This document shows, piece by piece, positions 53,225-62,901 of a stretch of DNA of 64,000 nucleotides. Origin of the DNA: Pseudoclavibacter terrae. GTDB taxonomy: Bacteria; Actinomycetota; Actinomycetes; Actinomycetales; Microbacteriaceae. The position numbers were made by a program, and so were the translations under genes. The stretch covers positions 1-64,000 of the forward strand of contig NZ_WBJX01000005.1 of the NCBI RefSeq assembly GCF_008831075.1. Reading direction: 5' to 3'. Position 1 is the first letter of the stretch, and each line of letters starts with the position of its first letter. The notes below the pieces were generated by a model, which worked only from the letters and a program-made list of their open reading frames with translations, did not search any database and was not told where the DNA came from.

Positions 53225-54817
53225 GTGTCAAAGCCCGTCGTTCTGCTTGCCGAGCAGCTTTCCCCCGCAACCGTGGATGCGCTCGGTCCCGACTTCGAAG
53301 TCCGCCAGGTCGACGGCACCGATCGTCCCGCGCTCCTCGAAGCCCTCGCCGAGGCCAACGCGATCCTCGTGCGCAGCGCGACCCAGGTGGACGCCGAAGC
53401 GATCGCCGCGGCCCCCAACCTGAAGATCATCGCCCGCGCCGGCGTCGGCCTCGACAACGTCGACACGCCCGCCGCCACGAAGGCCGGCGTCATGGTCGTC
53501 AACGCGCCCACCTCGAACATCACCTCGGCAGCCGAGCTCGCCGTCGGCCACATCATCTCGCTCGCCCGCCACATCCCGAACGCCAACGCGTCGATGAAGG
53601 CCGGTGACTGGAAGCGCTCGAAGTACACGGGCGTCGAGCTGTTCGAGAAGACCATCGGCATCGTCGGCCTCGGCCGCATCGGCACGCTCGTCGTCGACCG
53701 CCTCAAGGGCTTCGGCGTGAACCTCGTCGCCTACGACCCCTACGTGACGCCCGCCCGCGCCTCGCAGCTGGGCGTGCAGCTCCTCAGCCTCGAAGAGCTC
53801 ATGGCGCAGTCCGACTTCATCACCATCCACATCCCGCGCACGCCCGAGACCACCGGTCTCATCGGCGAAGCCGAGTTCGCGCTCGCCAAGCCCGAGCTGC
53901 GCATCGTCAACTGCTCGCGCGGCGGCATCATCGACGAGAACGCGCTCCGCGACGCCCTCGAGTCCGGCAAGATCGCCGGCGCGGCCCTCGACGTGTTCGT
54001 CACCGAGCCGCCATCGAACCGCGACCTCCTCGACCAGCCCAACCTTCAGCTCACGCCGCACCTCGGCGCATCCACCGACGAGGCGCAGGAGAAGGCCGGC
54101 GTCTCCGTCGCCCGCTCCGTGCGCCTCGCCCTCGCCGGCGAGCTCGTGCCGGACGCGGTCAACGTCGCCGGCGGCATCATCGACGAGTACGTGCGCCCCG
54201 GCATCCCGCTCATGGAGAAGCTCGGCCAGTTCCTGCAGGGCCTCATCGGCGCCTCTCCCGTCGCCCTCGACATCGAGGTGCACGGCGAGCTCGCCCGCTA
54301 CGAGGTGAAGGCGCTGCGCCTCGCCGCGCTCAAGGGCTTCTTCACGAACATCGTCACCGAGCAGGTCTCCTACGTGAACGCGCCGCTCCTCGCGGAGGAA
54401 CGCGGCCTCGACGTGCGCATGAACGTCGACGAGGACAGCGACGAGTACCGCAACGTGCTCACGCTGCGCGCCACGCTCAGCGACGGCAAGACGGTCTCCG
54501 TCTCCGGCACGCTCACGGGCGTGAAGCAGATCGAGAAGCTCGTCGGCATCAACGGCTACAGCATCGAGGTGCCGCTCGCCGCGCACCACCTCGTCATGGT
54601 CTACAGCGACCGCCCCGGTGTCGTCGCCCTCTACGGAGCGGCGCTCGGCGAGGCAGGCGTCAACATCGCCGGCATGCAGATCGCCCGCGACGAAGAGGGC
54701 GGCCAGGCCCTCTCCGTGCTCACGATCGACGAGCCAGCGAGCGACGAGCTGCTCGCGCGCCTCCGCGACGCGATCGGCGCCTCCGAGCTGCACGAGATCG
54801 ACATCGTCGAGAGCTAG
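53225..54817 (+). CDS. serA: D-3-phosphoglycerate dehydrogenase
   Basis: The 530-residue enzyme catalyses the first step of serine synthesis. It has a substrate/nucleotide-binding core (about 1-310) with the Rossmann GIVGLGRIGTLV, catalytic Arg in NCSRGGIIDE, Glu and the His in LTPHLGASTDEAQ, then the allosteric ASB domain (about 320-450) and a C-terminal ACT domain (about 455-528; HHLVMVYSDRPGVVALYGAAL) for serine feedback. This is the long actinobacterial (type 1) form. GTG start with a strong ribosome-binding site. Confidence 0.96.
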   Translation: MSKPVVLLAEQLSPATVDALGPDFEVRQVDGTDRPALLEALAEANAILVRSATQVDAEAIAAAPNLKIIARAGVGLDNVDTPAATKAGVMVVNAPTSNITSAAELAVGHIISLARHIPNANASMKAGDWKRSKYTGVELFEKTIGIVGLGRIGTLVVDRLKGFGVNLVAYDPYVTPARASQLGVQLLSLEELMAQSDFITIHIPRTPETTGLIGEAEFALAKPELRIVNCSRGGIIDENALRDALESGKIAGAALDVFVTEPPSNRDLLDQPNLQLTPHLGASTDEAQEKAGVSVARSVRLALAGELVPDAVNVAGGIIDEYVRPGIPLMEKLGQFLQGLIGASPVALDIEVHGELARYEVKALRLAALKGFFTNIVTEQVSYVNAPLLAEERGLDVRMNVDEDSDEYRNVLTLRATLSDGKTVSVSGTLTGVKQIEKLVGINGYSIEVPLAAHHLVMVYSDRPGVVALYGAALGEAGVNIAGMQIARDEEGGQALSVLTIDEPASDELLARLRDAIGASELHEIDIVES

Positions 54818-54838
54818 ACGCCCCGCGTCACCCACGCA

Positions 54839-54899
54839 AACGCCGTCTGCGTTTCCAACCCCGCGAGAGATCGCCGCGGTTGGGAACGCGGGCGGCGTT
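54839..54899 (+). terminator. Terminator after serA
   Basis: Two 22-nt arms (54839-54860 and 54878-54899) pair fully if three G-U wobbles are allowed, and GTTCTTTG follows. It lies 21 bases after the serA stop. Confidence 0.75.
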
Positions 54900-55099
54900 G
54901 TTCTTTGGGCCCGGGGATGGGGGTGCCCGTCGTCCCTTCTTCGGGGCTAAACACGTATTGTCCTGTGGGATCAGGCTGGCGTCCGAGGCTCGAACTTTCG
55001 AATGATGGTCCACGGACTCCCCGAGTGCCACGCTGGCCACATGAACCGGACAGCACGGCGCCCAATCCGGAGCCTCAACTCGACCGAGGGCAGCAGGTC

Positions 55100-55894
55100 A
55101 TGACCGCGTTCCTCCGAGCGCTCCGCGCGGAAGCCATCAAGTTCATCTCACTGCGTTCGTCGCGGATCGCGAGTCTCGCAACCGTCGCGGTCGTGATCGG
55201 TGCCGCGTACGGCGTCACCGCGCTGACGCACCAGGCGATGCTCTCGGGGGATGTCAGTGCTGCTGGCGGGCTCGAACCTCAGTCGGCCTTTCTCATGGTG
55301 TTGCACTACGGACAGATCGGGTCGGTCTTCCTGGGGGCGAGTGTCTTCGCGCAGGAGCGCGACAACGGTGTCGTCGCCTCCTCGCTGCTCGCCGTCCCCG
55401 ACCGGCGCAGCTTCTTCCTCGCGAAAGCGCTCTCCGCGCTCGCGTTCGGTTTCGTGGTCGCCCTTCCCGCCGTCCTGGGAAGCTATGCCGCCCGCTGCGC
55501 TGTCCTCGACGGTCGCACGGTCGGCAGTCTGACGAGCCTTCCCGGTGGCGACCTCCGCCTGCTCACGGGGTACATCGTCTACTGGTCGCTCATCAGCCTG
55601 CTCTCGTTCCTGATCTCGTCGGCGTTCCGCAGCGGCATCGTCGGGCTCTGCGCCATGCTGGCGCTCACGCTCGCCATCTCGCCGTATCTGCTCGAGTTCA
55701 CCTCGGCCGCCAGGTTCCTGCCCGGCCAGGCGGGCGCTCAACTGCTGCTCCAGGACGCTCCGCTTGCCGGGGACCTGGGTCCGAAGCTCGGGCTTCTCGT
55801 GCTGCTGAGCTGGATCGGCGTCTTCGCCGTCGCTGGATTTCTCTCGGTCCGCTCCTGGGCCGTCAACCACGCAGAAAAGGGGGTGGGTTCATGA
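55100..55894 (+). CDS. ABC-2 type transporter permease subunit
   Basis: From ATG 55100 the protein is 264 residues with six membrane helices; FISLRSSRIASLATV opens TM1, and the loop AQERDNGVVASSLLAVPDRRSFFLAKALSALAF resembles permeases of antibiotic/lantibiotic-type ABC exporters. The gene overlaps the ATPase gene by 4 nt. A longer open frame reaches 54905 but its N-terminal part overlaps the serA terminator and has no protein-like character. Upstream bases 54905-55099 hold no recognisable feature. Confidence 0.8.
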   Translation: MTAFLRALRAEAIKFISLRSSRIASLATVAVVIGAAYGVTALTHQAMLSGDVSAAGGLEPQSAFLMVLHYGQIGSVFLGASVFAQERDNGVVASSLLAVPDRRSFFLAKALSALAFGFVVALPAVLGSYAARCAVLDGRTVGSLTSLPGGDLRLLTGYIVYWSLISLLSFLISSAFRSGIVGLCAMLALTLAISPYLLEFTSAARFLPGQAGAQLLLQDAPLAGDLGPKLGLLVLLSWIGVFAVAGFLSVRSWAVNHAEKGVGS

Positions 55895-56616
55895 TCGAAG
55901 TCGAGAACCTGACGAAGATCTACGGGAAGCGGACTGCCATCGAGTCCGTGACCTTCGAAGCCAGAGCAGGCAGGGTGACGGGGCTGCTCGGGCCGAACGG
56001 AGCTGGGAAGTCGACGACGATGCGCATCCTGCTCGGCCTCGACCGAGCGACGTCCGGGCGCGCGTCGGTGCTCGGCTCCGAGTACCGAAGCCTGCGGCGT
56101 CCCCTGACCCGCGTCGGCGCGCAGTTCGACGGGTCGGGTGCCCATCGCGGACGCACGGCGAGAGCGCACCTCCGTTGGATGGCGGCGAGCAACGGGATCT
56201 CACCCGCGCGCATCCCGGAGACGCTGCAGCTCGTCGGGCTGTCGGACGTCGCTGACCGCCGCGTCGGGACCTTCTCTCTGGGCATGGGGCAGCGTCTGGG
56301 CATCGCGGCCGCGCTCCTCGGGGACCCGGAGGTCGTGATCCTTGACGAGCCGATGAACGGGCTCGACCCGGAGGGCATTCGCTGGATACGTGATCTTGCG
56401 CGCTCGCTGGCGGGTTCCGGACGCACGGTGCTCATCTCGTCACACCTCATGGGGGAGATGCAGTCCATGGCTGACGACCTCGTCGTGATGGCGCGCGGAA
56501 CGGTCATCAGGGCGGGAGCGGCGCCGAGCCTCGTCGCGGAGTACGACAGCCTCGAGCACGCGTACTTCGCCTGGACGCAGGGTCGCGCCGAGCATGCTGC
56601 GGGTGGTGCCGCGTGA
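55891..56616 (+). CDS. ABC transporter ATP-binding protein
   Basis: The 241-residue ATPase has Walker A GLLGPNGAGKSTTMR (about 33-47), signature FSLGMGQRLGIAAALLG (about 129), Walker B VVILDEPMNGLDPEG (about 149) and the H-loop ISSHLMGEM. The signature LGMGQ replaces LSGGQ, as in the CcmA/BcrA exporter branch. It sits between two permease genes with 4-nt overlaps, forming one exporter. Its substrate is unknown; relatives handle peptides or antibiotics. Confidence 0.93.
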   Translation: MIEVENLTKIYGKRTAIESVTFEARAGRVTGLLGPNGAGKSTTMRILLGLDRATSGRASVLGSEYRSLRRPLTRVGAQFDGSGAHRGRTARAHLRWMAASNGISPARIPETLQLVGLSDVADRRVGTFSLGMGQRLGIAAALLGDPEVVILDEPMNGLDPEGIRWIRDLARSLAGSGRTVLISSHLMGEMQSMADDLVVMARGTVIRAGAAPSLVAEYDSLEHAYFAWTQGRAEHAAGGAA

Positions 56617-57383
56617 AGATGGCGCTGGCGTCGGAGTCCTGGAAGCTCTTCACTCTCAGAGCGGTCCTCGTCACGCTGGCCGTGAGCTTCGTCGTGCCGG
56701 TCCTGATGGCCGCAGTCACCGCCCCCTCGGTTGGCGAGGGGCTGCGCGTCGACGACCCGATGCTCGCCGCGGGGACGACGCCGGAGGTCGTCGGCCTCGA
56801 ATGGATCGCGCTCGGGCAGATCGGCGTCATCATCGTGGGGGTGCTTGCGGGAAGCGGTGAGTTCTCCGGCGGACAGATCCAGACCTCGCTCGTCGCGGTG
56901 CCGAACCGGCTCAGGCTCGTCCTCGCGAAGATCTCGGTCCTCGCCGTCACCGTGACGTTGCTCGGAGCGGTGACGATCCCGCTGCTCAGCATCTGCAGTC
57001 AGCTCGGTCTCGGATCGCTCAGTGTGCTCAGCGACGGCGTGCCCGTCTCGCTCCTGGTGCGCTGGCTGGGCGGAGTCGTCTACTGGACCGGTATCGCGCT
57101 GATCGGGTTCAGCTTCGCGGTCCTGGTCCGCCAGGCCCTGGTGCCGTTGCTCGTGCTCATCGCGGTCTCGCAGATCTCGCTTGTCCTGGTCTTCCTGACG
57201 CCGTGGGCGAAGTTCCTGCCCACGATCGCCGGCGCGCAGCTGTTCGATGCTGCCGCCGTGACCGCAGCGAACCCGGCGGCAGCGCTCGACCCTGGGAGCG
57301 CCTACGCGGTGTTCCTCCTCGCGGTCGTGGCACTGGTCTGCTGCGCAGCCGTCGCGATCTGCCGACGGGACGTGCGTGCATGA
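56613..57383 (+). CDS. ABC-2 type transporter permease subunit
   Basis: The 256-residue protein has six helices and a loop GEFSGGQIQTSLVAVPNRLRLVLAKISVL similar to that of the first permease, so the two probably arose by duplication and pair as a heterodimer. GTG start overlaps the ATPase stop. No substrate peptide or two-component gene lies nearby. Confidence 0.8.
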   Translation: MKMALASESWKLFTLRAVLVTLAVSFVVPVLMAAVTAPSVGEGLRVDDPMLAAGTTPEVVGLEWIALGQIGVIIVGVLAGSGEFSGGQIQTSLVAVPNRLRLVLAKISVLAVTVTLLGAVTIPLLSICSQLGLGSLSVLSDGVPVSLLVRWLGGVVYWTGIALIGFSFAVLVRQALVPLLVLIAVSQISLVLVFLTPWAKFLPTIAGAQLFDAAAVTAANPAAALDPGSAYAVFLLAVVALVCCAAVAICRRDVRA

Positions 57384-57387
57384 CGCT

Positions 57388-57451
57388 CTTGCGGGATGGA
57401 TGCGGGTCGGCGGGTCTTTGCGGGGCTGTCCTGGCGTATCCATCACGCAAG
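57388..57451. repeat. Imperfect inverted repeat between convergent genes
   Basis: Arms of 17 nt (57388-57404 and 57435-57451) match with two exceptions, separated by 30 bases. It lies between the second permease and the convergent membrane protein gene and may act as a terminator. Confidence 0.5.
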
Positions 57452-57495
57452 TGGGACACCGCTCCGCTGGTGTGCGGGGCGGGGTTCGTGGCTCG

Positions 57496-58029
57496 TCAGT
57501 GCCCGAGGTTCGCCTTGAGCACGGAGATGGCCACGCCGATGAGGGCGAGGCCGATGCCGGCGGCGAAGGTGCGGAAGGAGGGGCGCTCGCCGCGGATGCG
57601 CTGCACCGTGAAGCCCATGGCGGCGAGCCGCACGATGATGACGATCTCCGCGACGAGCTGCGCGCTCTCGCCGTCGATGACGCCGAGTGCGGCCACTCCG
57701 AGGATCGCGGCCGGGATGGACGCAGCCGACGCGATCGGCACCGCATCCCGCAGCTCGTGCAGGAACTCGATGTGCGCTGCGCGCTCGCGGCGGTCGCCGA
57801 CCTCGGCCCTCGTGGAGTGGCCCACCGCGTCGGCGATGAGGTGCGCGAGGAGCGTCGTGCAGCCCGTCGCGAGGATCACGACCGCACCCTCGCCGGGATT
57901 CTCGCCCGCGTGCACGAGTCCCAGGAGCGTCGCGAGGATGATGATGTTGCCGTACACGTAGGCCGTGAGGCGGCTGGCGGCGCGCGCACGCGGCAGGTCG
58001 TCCTTGCGGCGCAGGATCGCGGTGGTCAT
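57496..58029 (-). CDS. Hypothetical five-helix membrane protein
   Basis: The 177-residue product has a charged N terminus and four to five membrane helices, with HLIADAVGHSTRAEVGDRRERAAHIEFLHELRDAVPI as a conserved-looking cytoplasmic loop (His/Glu-rich). It begins at ATG 58029, divergent from leuB. I do not recognise a family. Confidence 0.65.
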   Translation of the reverse strand: MTTAILRRKDDLPRARAASRLTAYVYGNIIILATLLGLVHAGENPGEGAVVILATGCTTLLAHLIADAVGHSTRAEVGDRRERAAHIEFLHELRDAVPIASAASIPAAILGVAALGVIDGESAQLVAEIVIIVRLAAMGFTVQRIRGERPSFRTFAAGIGLALIGVAISVLKANLGH

Positions 58030-58057
58030 GACGACAGACGCTAGCCCCGCTGCGGCC

Positions 58058-58063
58058 TAAACT
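58058..58063 (+). promoter_or_regulatory. Probable -10 element of leuB
   Basis: TAAACT lies 39 bases before the leuB GTG. An AGGAAAGGA ribosome-binding site follows at about 58088-58096. Confidence 0.5.
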
Positions 58064-58102
58064 GGGGGAGCCGCGACCGCCGTCGGCAGGAAAGGACGCC
58101 TC

Positions 58103-59185
58103 GTGTCGGAACGTGCAGCGCCAGAGAAGCTCGACATCGCCGTCATCGCGGGCGACGGGATCGGCCCGGAGGTCACCGCGCAGGCGCAGCGTGCCCTGCA
58201 GGCTGCGCTGCCAGAGGGCGTCGAGCTGACGCTCACCGAGTACCCGTTCGGCGCGGCCCGCTACCTGGAGACCGGCGAGATCATCTCGGATGCGGAGCTG
58301 CACGCGCTCGCGCAGCACGACGGCATCCTCCTCGGCGCCGTGGGCGGCGACCCGGCCGACGAGCGGCTGGCCGGGGGCATCATCGAGCGCGGCCTGCTGC
58401 TCAAGCTGCGCTTCGCGTTCGACCACTACATCAACCTGCGCCCTGGCGCGATCTCGCCCGGCGTGAAGACGCCGCTGAGCGACCCCGGCGAGGTCGACTT
58501 CGTCGTCGTGCGCGAGGGCACGGAGGGGCCGTACGTCGGCAACGGCGGCGTCGTCCGCGTCGGCACCCCGCAGGAGATCGCAACCGAGGTCTCCGTGAAC
58601 ACGGCCTACGGCGTCGAGCGCACCGTCCGCTACGCGTTCGAGAAGGCGAAGTCCCGCCCGCGCAAGCACCTCACGCTCGTGCACAAGAAGAACGTGCTCG
58701 TCAACGCGGGCGTGCTCTGGCAGCGCGTCGTCGACCGCGTCTCCGCCGACTACCCTGACGTCGCCGTCGAGTACCTGCACGTCGACGCTGCTACGATTTT
58801 CTTCGTCACGAACCCGTCGCGGTTCGACGTGATCGTCACCGATAACCTGTTCGGTGACATCGTGACCGACCTTGCCGCAGCCATCACCGGCGGCATCGGG
58901 CTGGCGGCCTCGGGCAACATCAATCCCGACGGCGAGTTCCCCAGCATGTTCGAGCCCGTCCACGGCTCGGCACCAGACATCGCGGGCCTCGGCAAAGCCG
59001 ACCCGACGGCGGCGATCCTCTCCGTCGTGCTGCTGCTCGAGCACTTCGGACTCATCGACGCAGCCGCAACCCTCGAGGCAGCCTGCCGCGCCGACCTCGC
59101 CTCGCGAGGCGGGGCATCCAGGAGCACGTCCGAGATCGGCGACGCCATCATCTCCCGACTGACCGCGCAAGGAACGAACGCATGA
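58103..59185 (+). CDS. leuB: 3-isopropylmalate dehydrogenase
   Basis: The 360-residue enzyme oxidatively decarboxylates 3-isopropylmalate in leucine synthesis. Signatures include [11 protein letters not shown] (substrate domain), the catalytic Tyr region [13 protein letters not shown], Lys in [22 protein letters not shown] and [12 protein letters not shown] (NAD-binding loop). It starts at GTG and its ATGA stop/start overlap couples it to ilvE. Related tartrate or isocitrate dehydrogenases share these motifs, but the context supports LeuB. Confidence 0.95.
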   Translation: MSERAAPEKLDIAVIAGDGIGPEVTAQAQRALQAALPEGVELTLTEYPFGAARYLETGEIISDAELHALAQHDGILLGAVGGDPADERLAGGIIERGLLLKLRFAFDHYINLRPGAISPGVKTPLSDPGEVDFVVVREGTEGPYVGNGGVVRVGTPQEIATEVSVNTAYGVERTVRYAFEKAKSRPRKHLTLVHKKNVLVNAGVLWQRVVDRVSADYPDVAVEYLHVDAATIFFVTNPSRFDVIVTDNLFGDIVTDLAAAITGGIGLAASGNINPDGEFPSMFEPVHGSAPDIAGLGKADPTAAILSVVLLLEHFGLIDAAATLEAACRADLASRGGASRSTSEIGDAIISRLTAQGTNA

Positions 59186-60327
59186 GCGACACCAGCAGCA
59201 CCCACCCAGGCACGACGACCCAGGCCGGACGCACCGAGGGCGCGTCCCTCGAGTTCTCGATCGAGCGCAACCCGGCCCCCGCATCCGCCGAGGTGCGAGA
59301 TGCGGTGCTCGCCGACCCCGGGTTCGGCAAGCACTTCACCGACCACATGGTGATCATCGACTGGACCGTCGCCGACGGCTGGCACGACGCCCGCGTCGTG
59401 CCGTACGGGCCGCTGCAGGTCGACCCCTCCTCGGCGGTGTTCCACTACGGCCAGGAGATCTTCGAGGGCCTCAAGGCGTACCGCCACGGCGGGGGAGAGG
59501 TGTTCGGGTTCCGGCCAGAGCGCAACGCGCAGCGCCTGCAGAACTCGGCGAAGCGCCTCGCGCTGCCGGAGCTGCCCGAGGAGCTCTTCCTCGAGTCGGT
59601 GCGCCAGCTCGTGCAGATCGACGAGCAGTGGGTTCCGGCGGCCGGCGAGGGCAAGACGCTCTACCTGCGCCCGTTCATGATCGCGTTCGAGAACTTCCTC
59701 GGCGTGCGGGCGGCGCAGACGGTGCGCTACATGGTCATCGCCTGCCCTGCAGGCTCGTACTTCTCCGACCCGACGCGCCCCGTCGACATCTGGCTCTCGC
59801 AGGAGTACTCGCGCGCCGGCGCCGGCGGCACGGGCGCGGCGAAGTGCGGCGGCAACTACGCGTCGTCGCTGCTCCCGCAGGAGGAGGCGTACGCGAACGG
59901 CTGCGAGCAGGTGCTGTTCCTCGACTCGTCCGAGAACAGGTACCTCGAGGAGCTCGGGGGCATGAACATCGTGCTCATCAAGTCCGACGGCACGATCCTG
60001 ACCCCGCTGAGCGACTCCATCCTCCCCGGCATCACACGCGACAGCGTGCTCGAGCTGTGCGAGCGGGCTGGTCGCAGGATCGAGCACCGGCGCATCACGA
60101 TCGACGAGTGGCGCGAGGGCGTCGCGGACGGGTCGATCGTCGAGGCGTTCGCGTGCGGCACCGCGGCAGTCATCTCGCCCATCGGCAAGGTCAAGTCGCC
60201 CGACTTCACGATCGAGAACCCGGCGGTCACGGCGGACTCGGTGAGCATGCGCATCCGGGCCGAGCTGACCGGCATCCAGAACGGCGAGCTGCCCGACCTC
60301 ATGGGCTGGACGCAGCGCCTGGCGTAG
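59182..60327 (+). CDS. ilvE: Branched-chain amino acid aminotransferase
   Basis: The 381-residue fold-type IV PLP enzyme transaminates the keto acids of Val, Leu and Ile. [16 protein letters not shown] and the PLP-binding Lys221 in [14 protein letters not shown] are diagnostic, with [16 protein letters not shown] and [15 protein letters not shown] later. The length fits class II BCAT. It overlaps leuB by 4 nt, completing the branched-chain pathway genes here; leuA/leuCD/ilvA are not in the window. Confidence 0.96.
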   Translation: MSDTSSTHPGTTTQAGRTEGASLEFSIERNPAPASAEVRDAVLADPGFGKHFTDHMVIIDWTVADGWHDARVVPYGPLQVDPSSAVFHYGQEIFEGLKAYRHGGGEVFGFRPERNAQRLQNSAKRLALPELPEELFLESVRQLVQIDEQWVPAAGEGKTLYLRPFMIAFENFLGVRAAQTVRYMVIACPAGSYFSDPTRPVDIWLSQEYSRAGAGGTGAAKCGGNYASSLLPQEEAYANGCEQVLFLDSSENRYLEELGGMNIVLIKSDGTILTPLSDSILPGITRDSVLELCERAGRRIEHRRITIDEWREGVADGSIVEAFACGTAAVISPIGKVKSPDFTIENPAVTADSVSMRIRAELTGIQNGELPDLMGWTQRLA

Positions 60328-60391
60328 CTGCGGCGTTCGCATGGTCTACGGGTGGGCTGCCCGAAAGGGTGCCGAGTATCAGGAGCGGGCC

Positions 60392-60751
60392 ATGGCTGCG
60401 CCGTCGAGGCGCGGCTTCGTGCTCCTGGCGGTCCTCGAGCTCGTCCTGGCGACCGCGTTCGCGGTGTTCCTCGCGCTCGCCGAGTTCTGGCTGGGACCTG
60501 TGGTGCTCGTGGTCGCCGCCCTCGCCGGGTGGGCGACCACGAGGTACCTCGTGCGCGTCCCGGGATGGCTGCGGCGGGCTGCTGTGATCTCGGCGGTGCT
60601 CGGGATGCTCGCGCTCGGCGTGTTCGCGAGCCCAGTCGCCGCGATGGGGCTGGTCGCGCTCTTCGCCTACGCCGGAGGCTGGTTCCTGACGTTCGCCGTG
60701 GCCCCGTCGCGCGCGGTCCGCTGGCGAGAGGTGACGCAGCGCCGCCGCTAG
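60392..60751 (+). CDS. Small four-helix membrane protein
   Basis: From ATG 60392 (AGGAGCGG upstream) the product is 119 residues with four hydrophobic helices (about 8-30, 30-47, 57-77, 80-103) and a basic C terminus. An alternative ATG at 60341 would add 17 residues. No family is recognised. It overlaps the convergent gene by 4 nt. Confidence 0.65.
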   Translation: MAAPSRRGFVLLAVLELVLATAFAVFLALAEFWLGPVVLVVAALAGWATTRYLVRVPGWLRRAAVISAVLGMLALGVFASPVAAMGLVALFAYAGGWFLTFAVAPSRAVRWREVTQRRR

Positions 60752-61260
60752 CTCTTGTAGTGCAGCGCCATGTAGGAGCCGCGGAGCAGCTGCACCTCCA
60801 GCACCAGCTGGCGGAACGTCCACGCGCGAGGCGGACGGCACGTGATGAGCGACATGGGGCCGTCACGCAGGTCGAGCAGCTCGACGCCCTCGATCTTCAG
60901 CGGGCTCTCGGGGCGGGCACGGGCGAGCAGGGCTCGCACGCCGTCCTCGTCCATGCCGACGTCTCGGGGCGCGTCGAATTCGAACGTGAGCTCGTGGATG
61001 TCGACGAACAGCGAGTCGGTGTCGTCGAGCTCGTCACGTCGGCCGTCCTCGCGCTGCTCTTCGCGGTACACGTAGCCGAGCACGTCGTCGCCGGCGGGCA
61101 TCGCCACGATGAGGCCAGCGGGTAGCTGCAGCTGCGGGCGCAGGGAGCGGCACACGTGCGCGAAGGCGAGGTCCTCCACGTCCAGGACGTCGACGGTGAC
61201 GTCGACGGCGTTGCCTCGTTCGATCTCGACGCCGTTCGGGAGGGTCACGGAGGTGCGCAT
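60748..61260 (-). CDS. Conserved hypothetical protein
   Basis: The 170-residue soluble protein begins MRTSVTLPNGVEIERGNAVDVT, has beta-rich and acidic stretches (QREDGRRDELDDTDSLFVDIHEL) and ends with RAWTFRQLVLEVQLLRGSYMALHYKS. No signal peptide, membrane helix or catalytic motif is visible. It lies 48 nt after the PucR gene on the same strand and may be co-transcribed. Confidence 0.65.
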   Translation of the reverse strand: MRTSVTLPNGVEIERGNAVDVTVDVLDVEDLAFAHVCRSLRPQLQLPAGLIVAMPAGDDVLGYVYREEQREDGRRDELDDTDSLFVDIHELTFEFDAPRDVGMDEDGVRALLARARPESPLKIEGVELLDLRDGPMSLITCRPPRAWTFRQLVLEVQLLRGSYMALHYKS

Positions 61261-61308
61261 GCGCCAAGTCTGGCAGAGCGGACGACCCGCAGGGGCCGCC
61301 CGCGCAGC

Positions 61309-62763
61309 TCAGTCGCGCATCCCACCGCTCGGGCTGAGCCGCCTGGCCGCGCCCGCGAGCCACAGCTGCACGCCCTCGGCCATGACGCGGGGGTCGAGGC
61401 CCGTGATGCTCGCGATCTGGTCGAGCCGGTAGCGCACCGTGTTGCGGTGCGTGCCGAGCTCCTCCGCGACCTGCGCGATCTGGCCGGAGTGCGAGAAGTA
61501 CGCGTCGAGGGTCGCGAGCAGCGTGGAGCCGTGCTCGGTGTCGTGCGTCTCGAGCGGACCGAGCACCTCCGCGGCCAGCTCGAGCACGGGCACGTCGCGG
61601 CTCGCGAGCAGCAGCGACGAGATGGAGAGGCGGGCCGAGGTGGCGACGTCGACGTCCTGCGGAGCGCCCTGCAGGGCATCCCGGGCCTCGAAGTAGCTCC
61701 AGCGCAGCGCGAGCGACGTCGGGTACAGGTCGCCGATGCCGACCCTGGCCGCGATGCCCGCCGACCGCGCCAGGCCGATGAGCGCCTCGGCCGCCGCAGG
61801 CATGCGGGTCCGCTCGGGCACGATCACGACGAGGCGGCCGTCGAACACCGCCGAGACCGACGACTGCAGCTCTGCGGGCAGGGGGAGCGCGGTGAGCTCC
61901 GCGGTGCGCCGCTCATCGGTCTCGGCGACGAGGACGCGCGCGGCCTGCCCCGTCGCGACGCCGAGCGCGGTCAGTCGCCGCTCGGCGTCCTCGACCGAGA
62001 ACTTCCCCTGCACCAGGTCGTGCAGCACGAGACCAGATGCGTCCCGGGCCGCCCGCACGCGGCGCGCGTCCTGCATGAGCTGCAGGCTCAGCAGGGAGCG
62101 CGCGTAGTTCACGAGCCCCTCGTTGATGCGCGGGCTCGTGATGTGGAGCGTCGCACCGGCAGACTGGCCAGTGGAGATGGGGAGCGCATCCCAGCCGCTC
62201 ACGGCCTCATCCTGCACGTCGAGGCTGCCAGCCAGGAGCTCACCGAGGCGCGTGACGGCGACGTGCGATTTCGTGAGCCTCCCGAGGCGCGCGGCGAGCC
62301 CGGTGACGCCGCCATCGGAGAGCAGCGCGGTGACGAGCTGCTGCTGCTGCCGATGCTCACCCTCGAGGCGCGAGTGCTGCGCGTCGGTGCTCGCCTGCGT
62401 GACGATCTTGGTGAGGGCTGCGAACGGCGTCTCGTAGGCCACCTCGAACAGGGGGAGGCCAGCCTGCTCGGCTGCGGCGACGAGGGCTTCCGGCACGCTC
62501 TCGTGCGTGAAGCCGGTGCCGACGCCAAGCGCCACGGTGTCGGCGGCGACGAGCGAGTCCACGAACGAGCGGTACGCGCGCGTGCCGCGCAGGCGCATCC
62601 CCGTCGTCAGCACCAGCTGGCCGCCCGTGAGGAACGGCTGCGGGTTGAGCAGCTCGGTCGTCGCGACCCACTCGATGCCCGTCCGCCTCGTCGTTGGGGC
62701 TCCGGTGAGCAGGGTCAGGCCGAGGGAGCGGTCCGCGAGAAGCGTGTCGACGGTGGCAAGCAT
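61309..62763 (-). CDS. PucR family transcriptional regulator
   Basis: From ATG 62763 the protein is 484 residues: an N-terminal PucR domain (about 1-120; LVLTTGMRLRG), a GGDEF-like CdaR region (about 260-390) and a C-terminal helix-turn-helix (about 410-470; AQVAEELGTHRNTVRYRLDQIASITGLD). PucR regulators respond to metabolites and often control adjacent catabolic genes. It is divergent from gabT with 138 bases between, and PucR-type control of GABA use is known in Corynebacterium, so it is the likely gabT regulator. An open frame extends upstream but only antisense to gabT. Confidence 0.9.
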   Translation of the reverse strand: MLATVDTLLADRSLGLTLLTGAPTTRRTGIEWVATTELLNPQPFLTGGQLVLTTGMRLRGTRAYRSFVDSLVAADTVALGVGTGFTHESVPEALVAAAEQAGLPLFEVAYETPFAALTKIVTQASTDAQHSRLEGEHRQQQQLVTALLSDGGVTGLAARLGRLTKSHVAVTRLGELLAGSLDVQDEAVSGWDALPISTGQSAGATLHITSPRINEGLVNYARSLLSLQLMQDARRVRAARDASGLVLHDLVQGKFSVEDAERRLTALGVATGQAARVLVAETDERRTAELTALPLPAELQSSVSAVFDGRLVVIVPERTRMPAAAEALIGLARSAGIAARVGIGDLYPTSLALRWSYFEARDALQGAPQDVDVATSARLSISSLLLASRDVPVLELAAEVLGPLETHDTEHGSTLLATLDAYFSHSGQIAQVAEELGTHRNTVRYRLDQIASITGLDPRVMAEGVQLWLAGAARRLSPSGGMRD

Positions 62764-62901
62764 GCCCCGATTGTAGGCACGCTTAGACGGATGCACAGCC
62801 GCGGTAGGACGGGTCGTGCGCGTGCCCATTCGTCGCGGAGGGGAGAACCGCGTAGCCTTCAAGCCATACCAAGAGGTCGAACCCCGAGGAAGGGAAGCAT
62901 C

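Noticed and set aside
54905-55099. N-terminal extension of the first ABC permease
   Set aside because: The 65 extra residues lack hydrophobic or conserved sequence and start inside the serA terminator region; permease TM1 begins at MTAFLRALRAEAIKF (55100).
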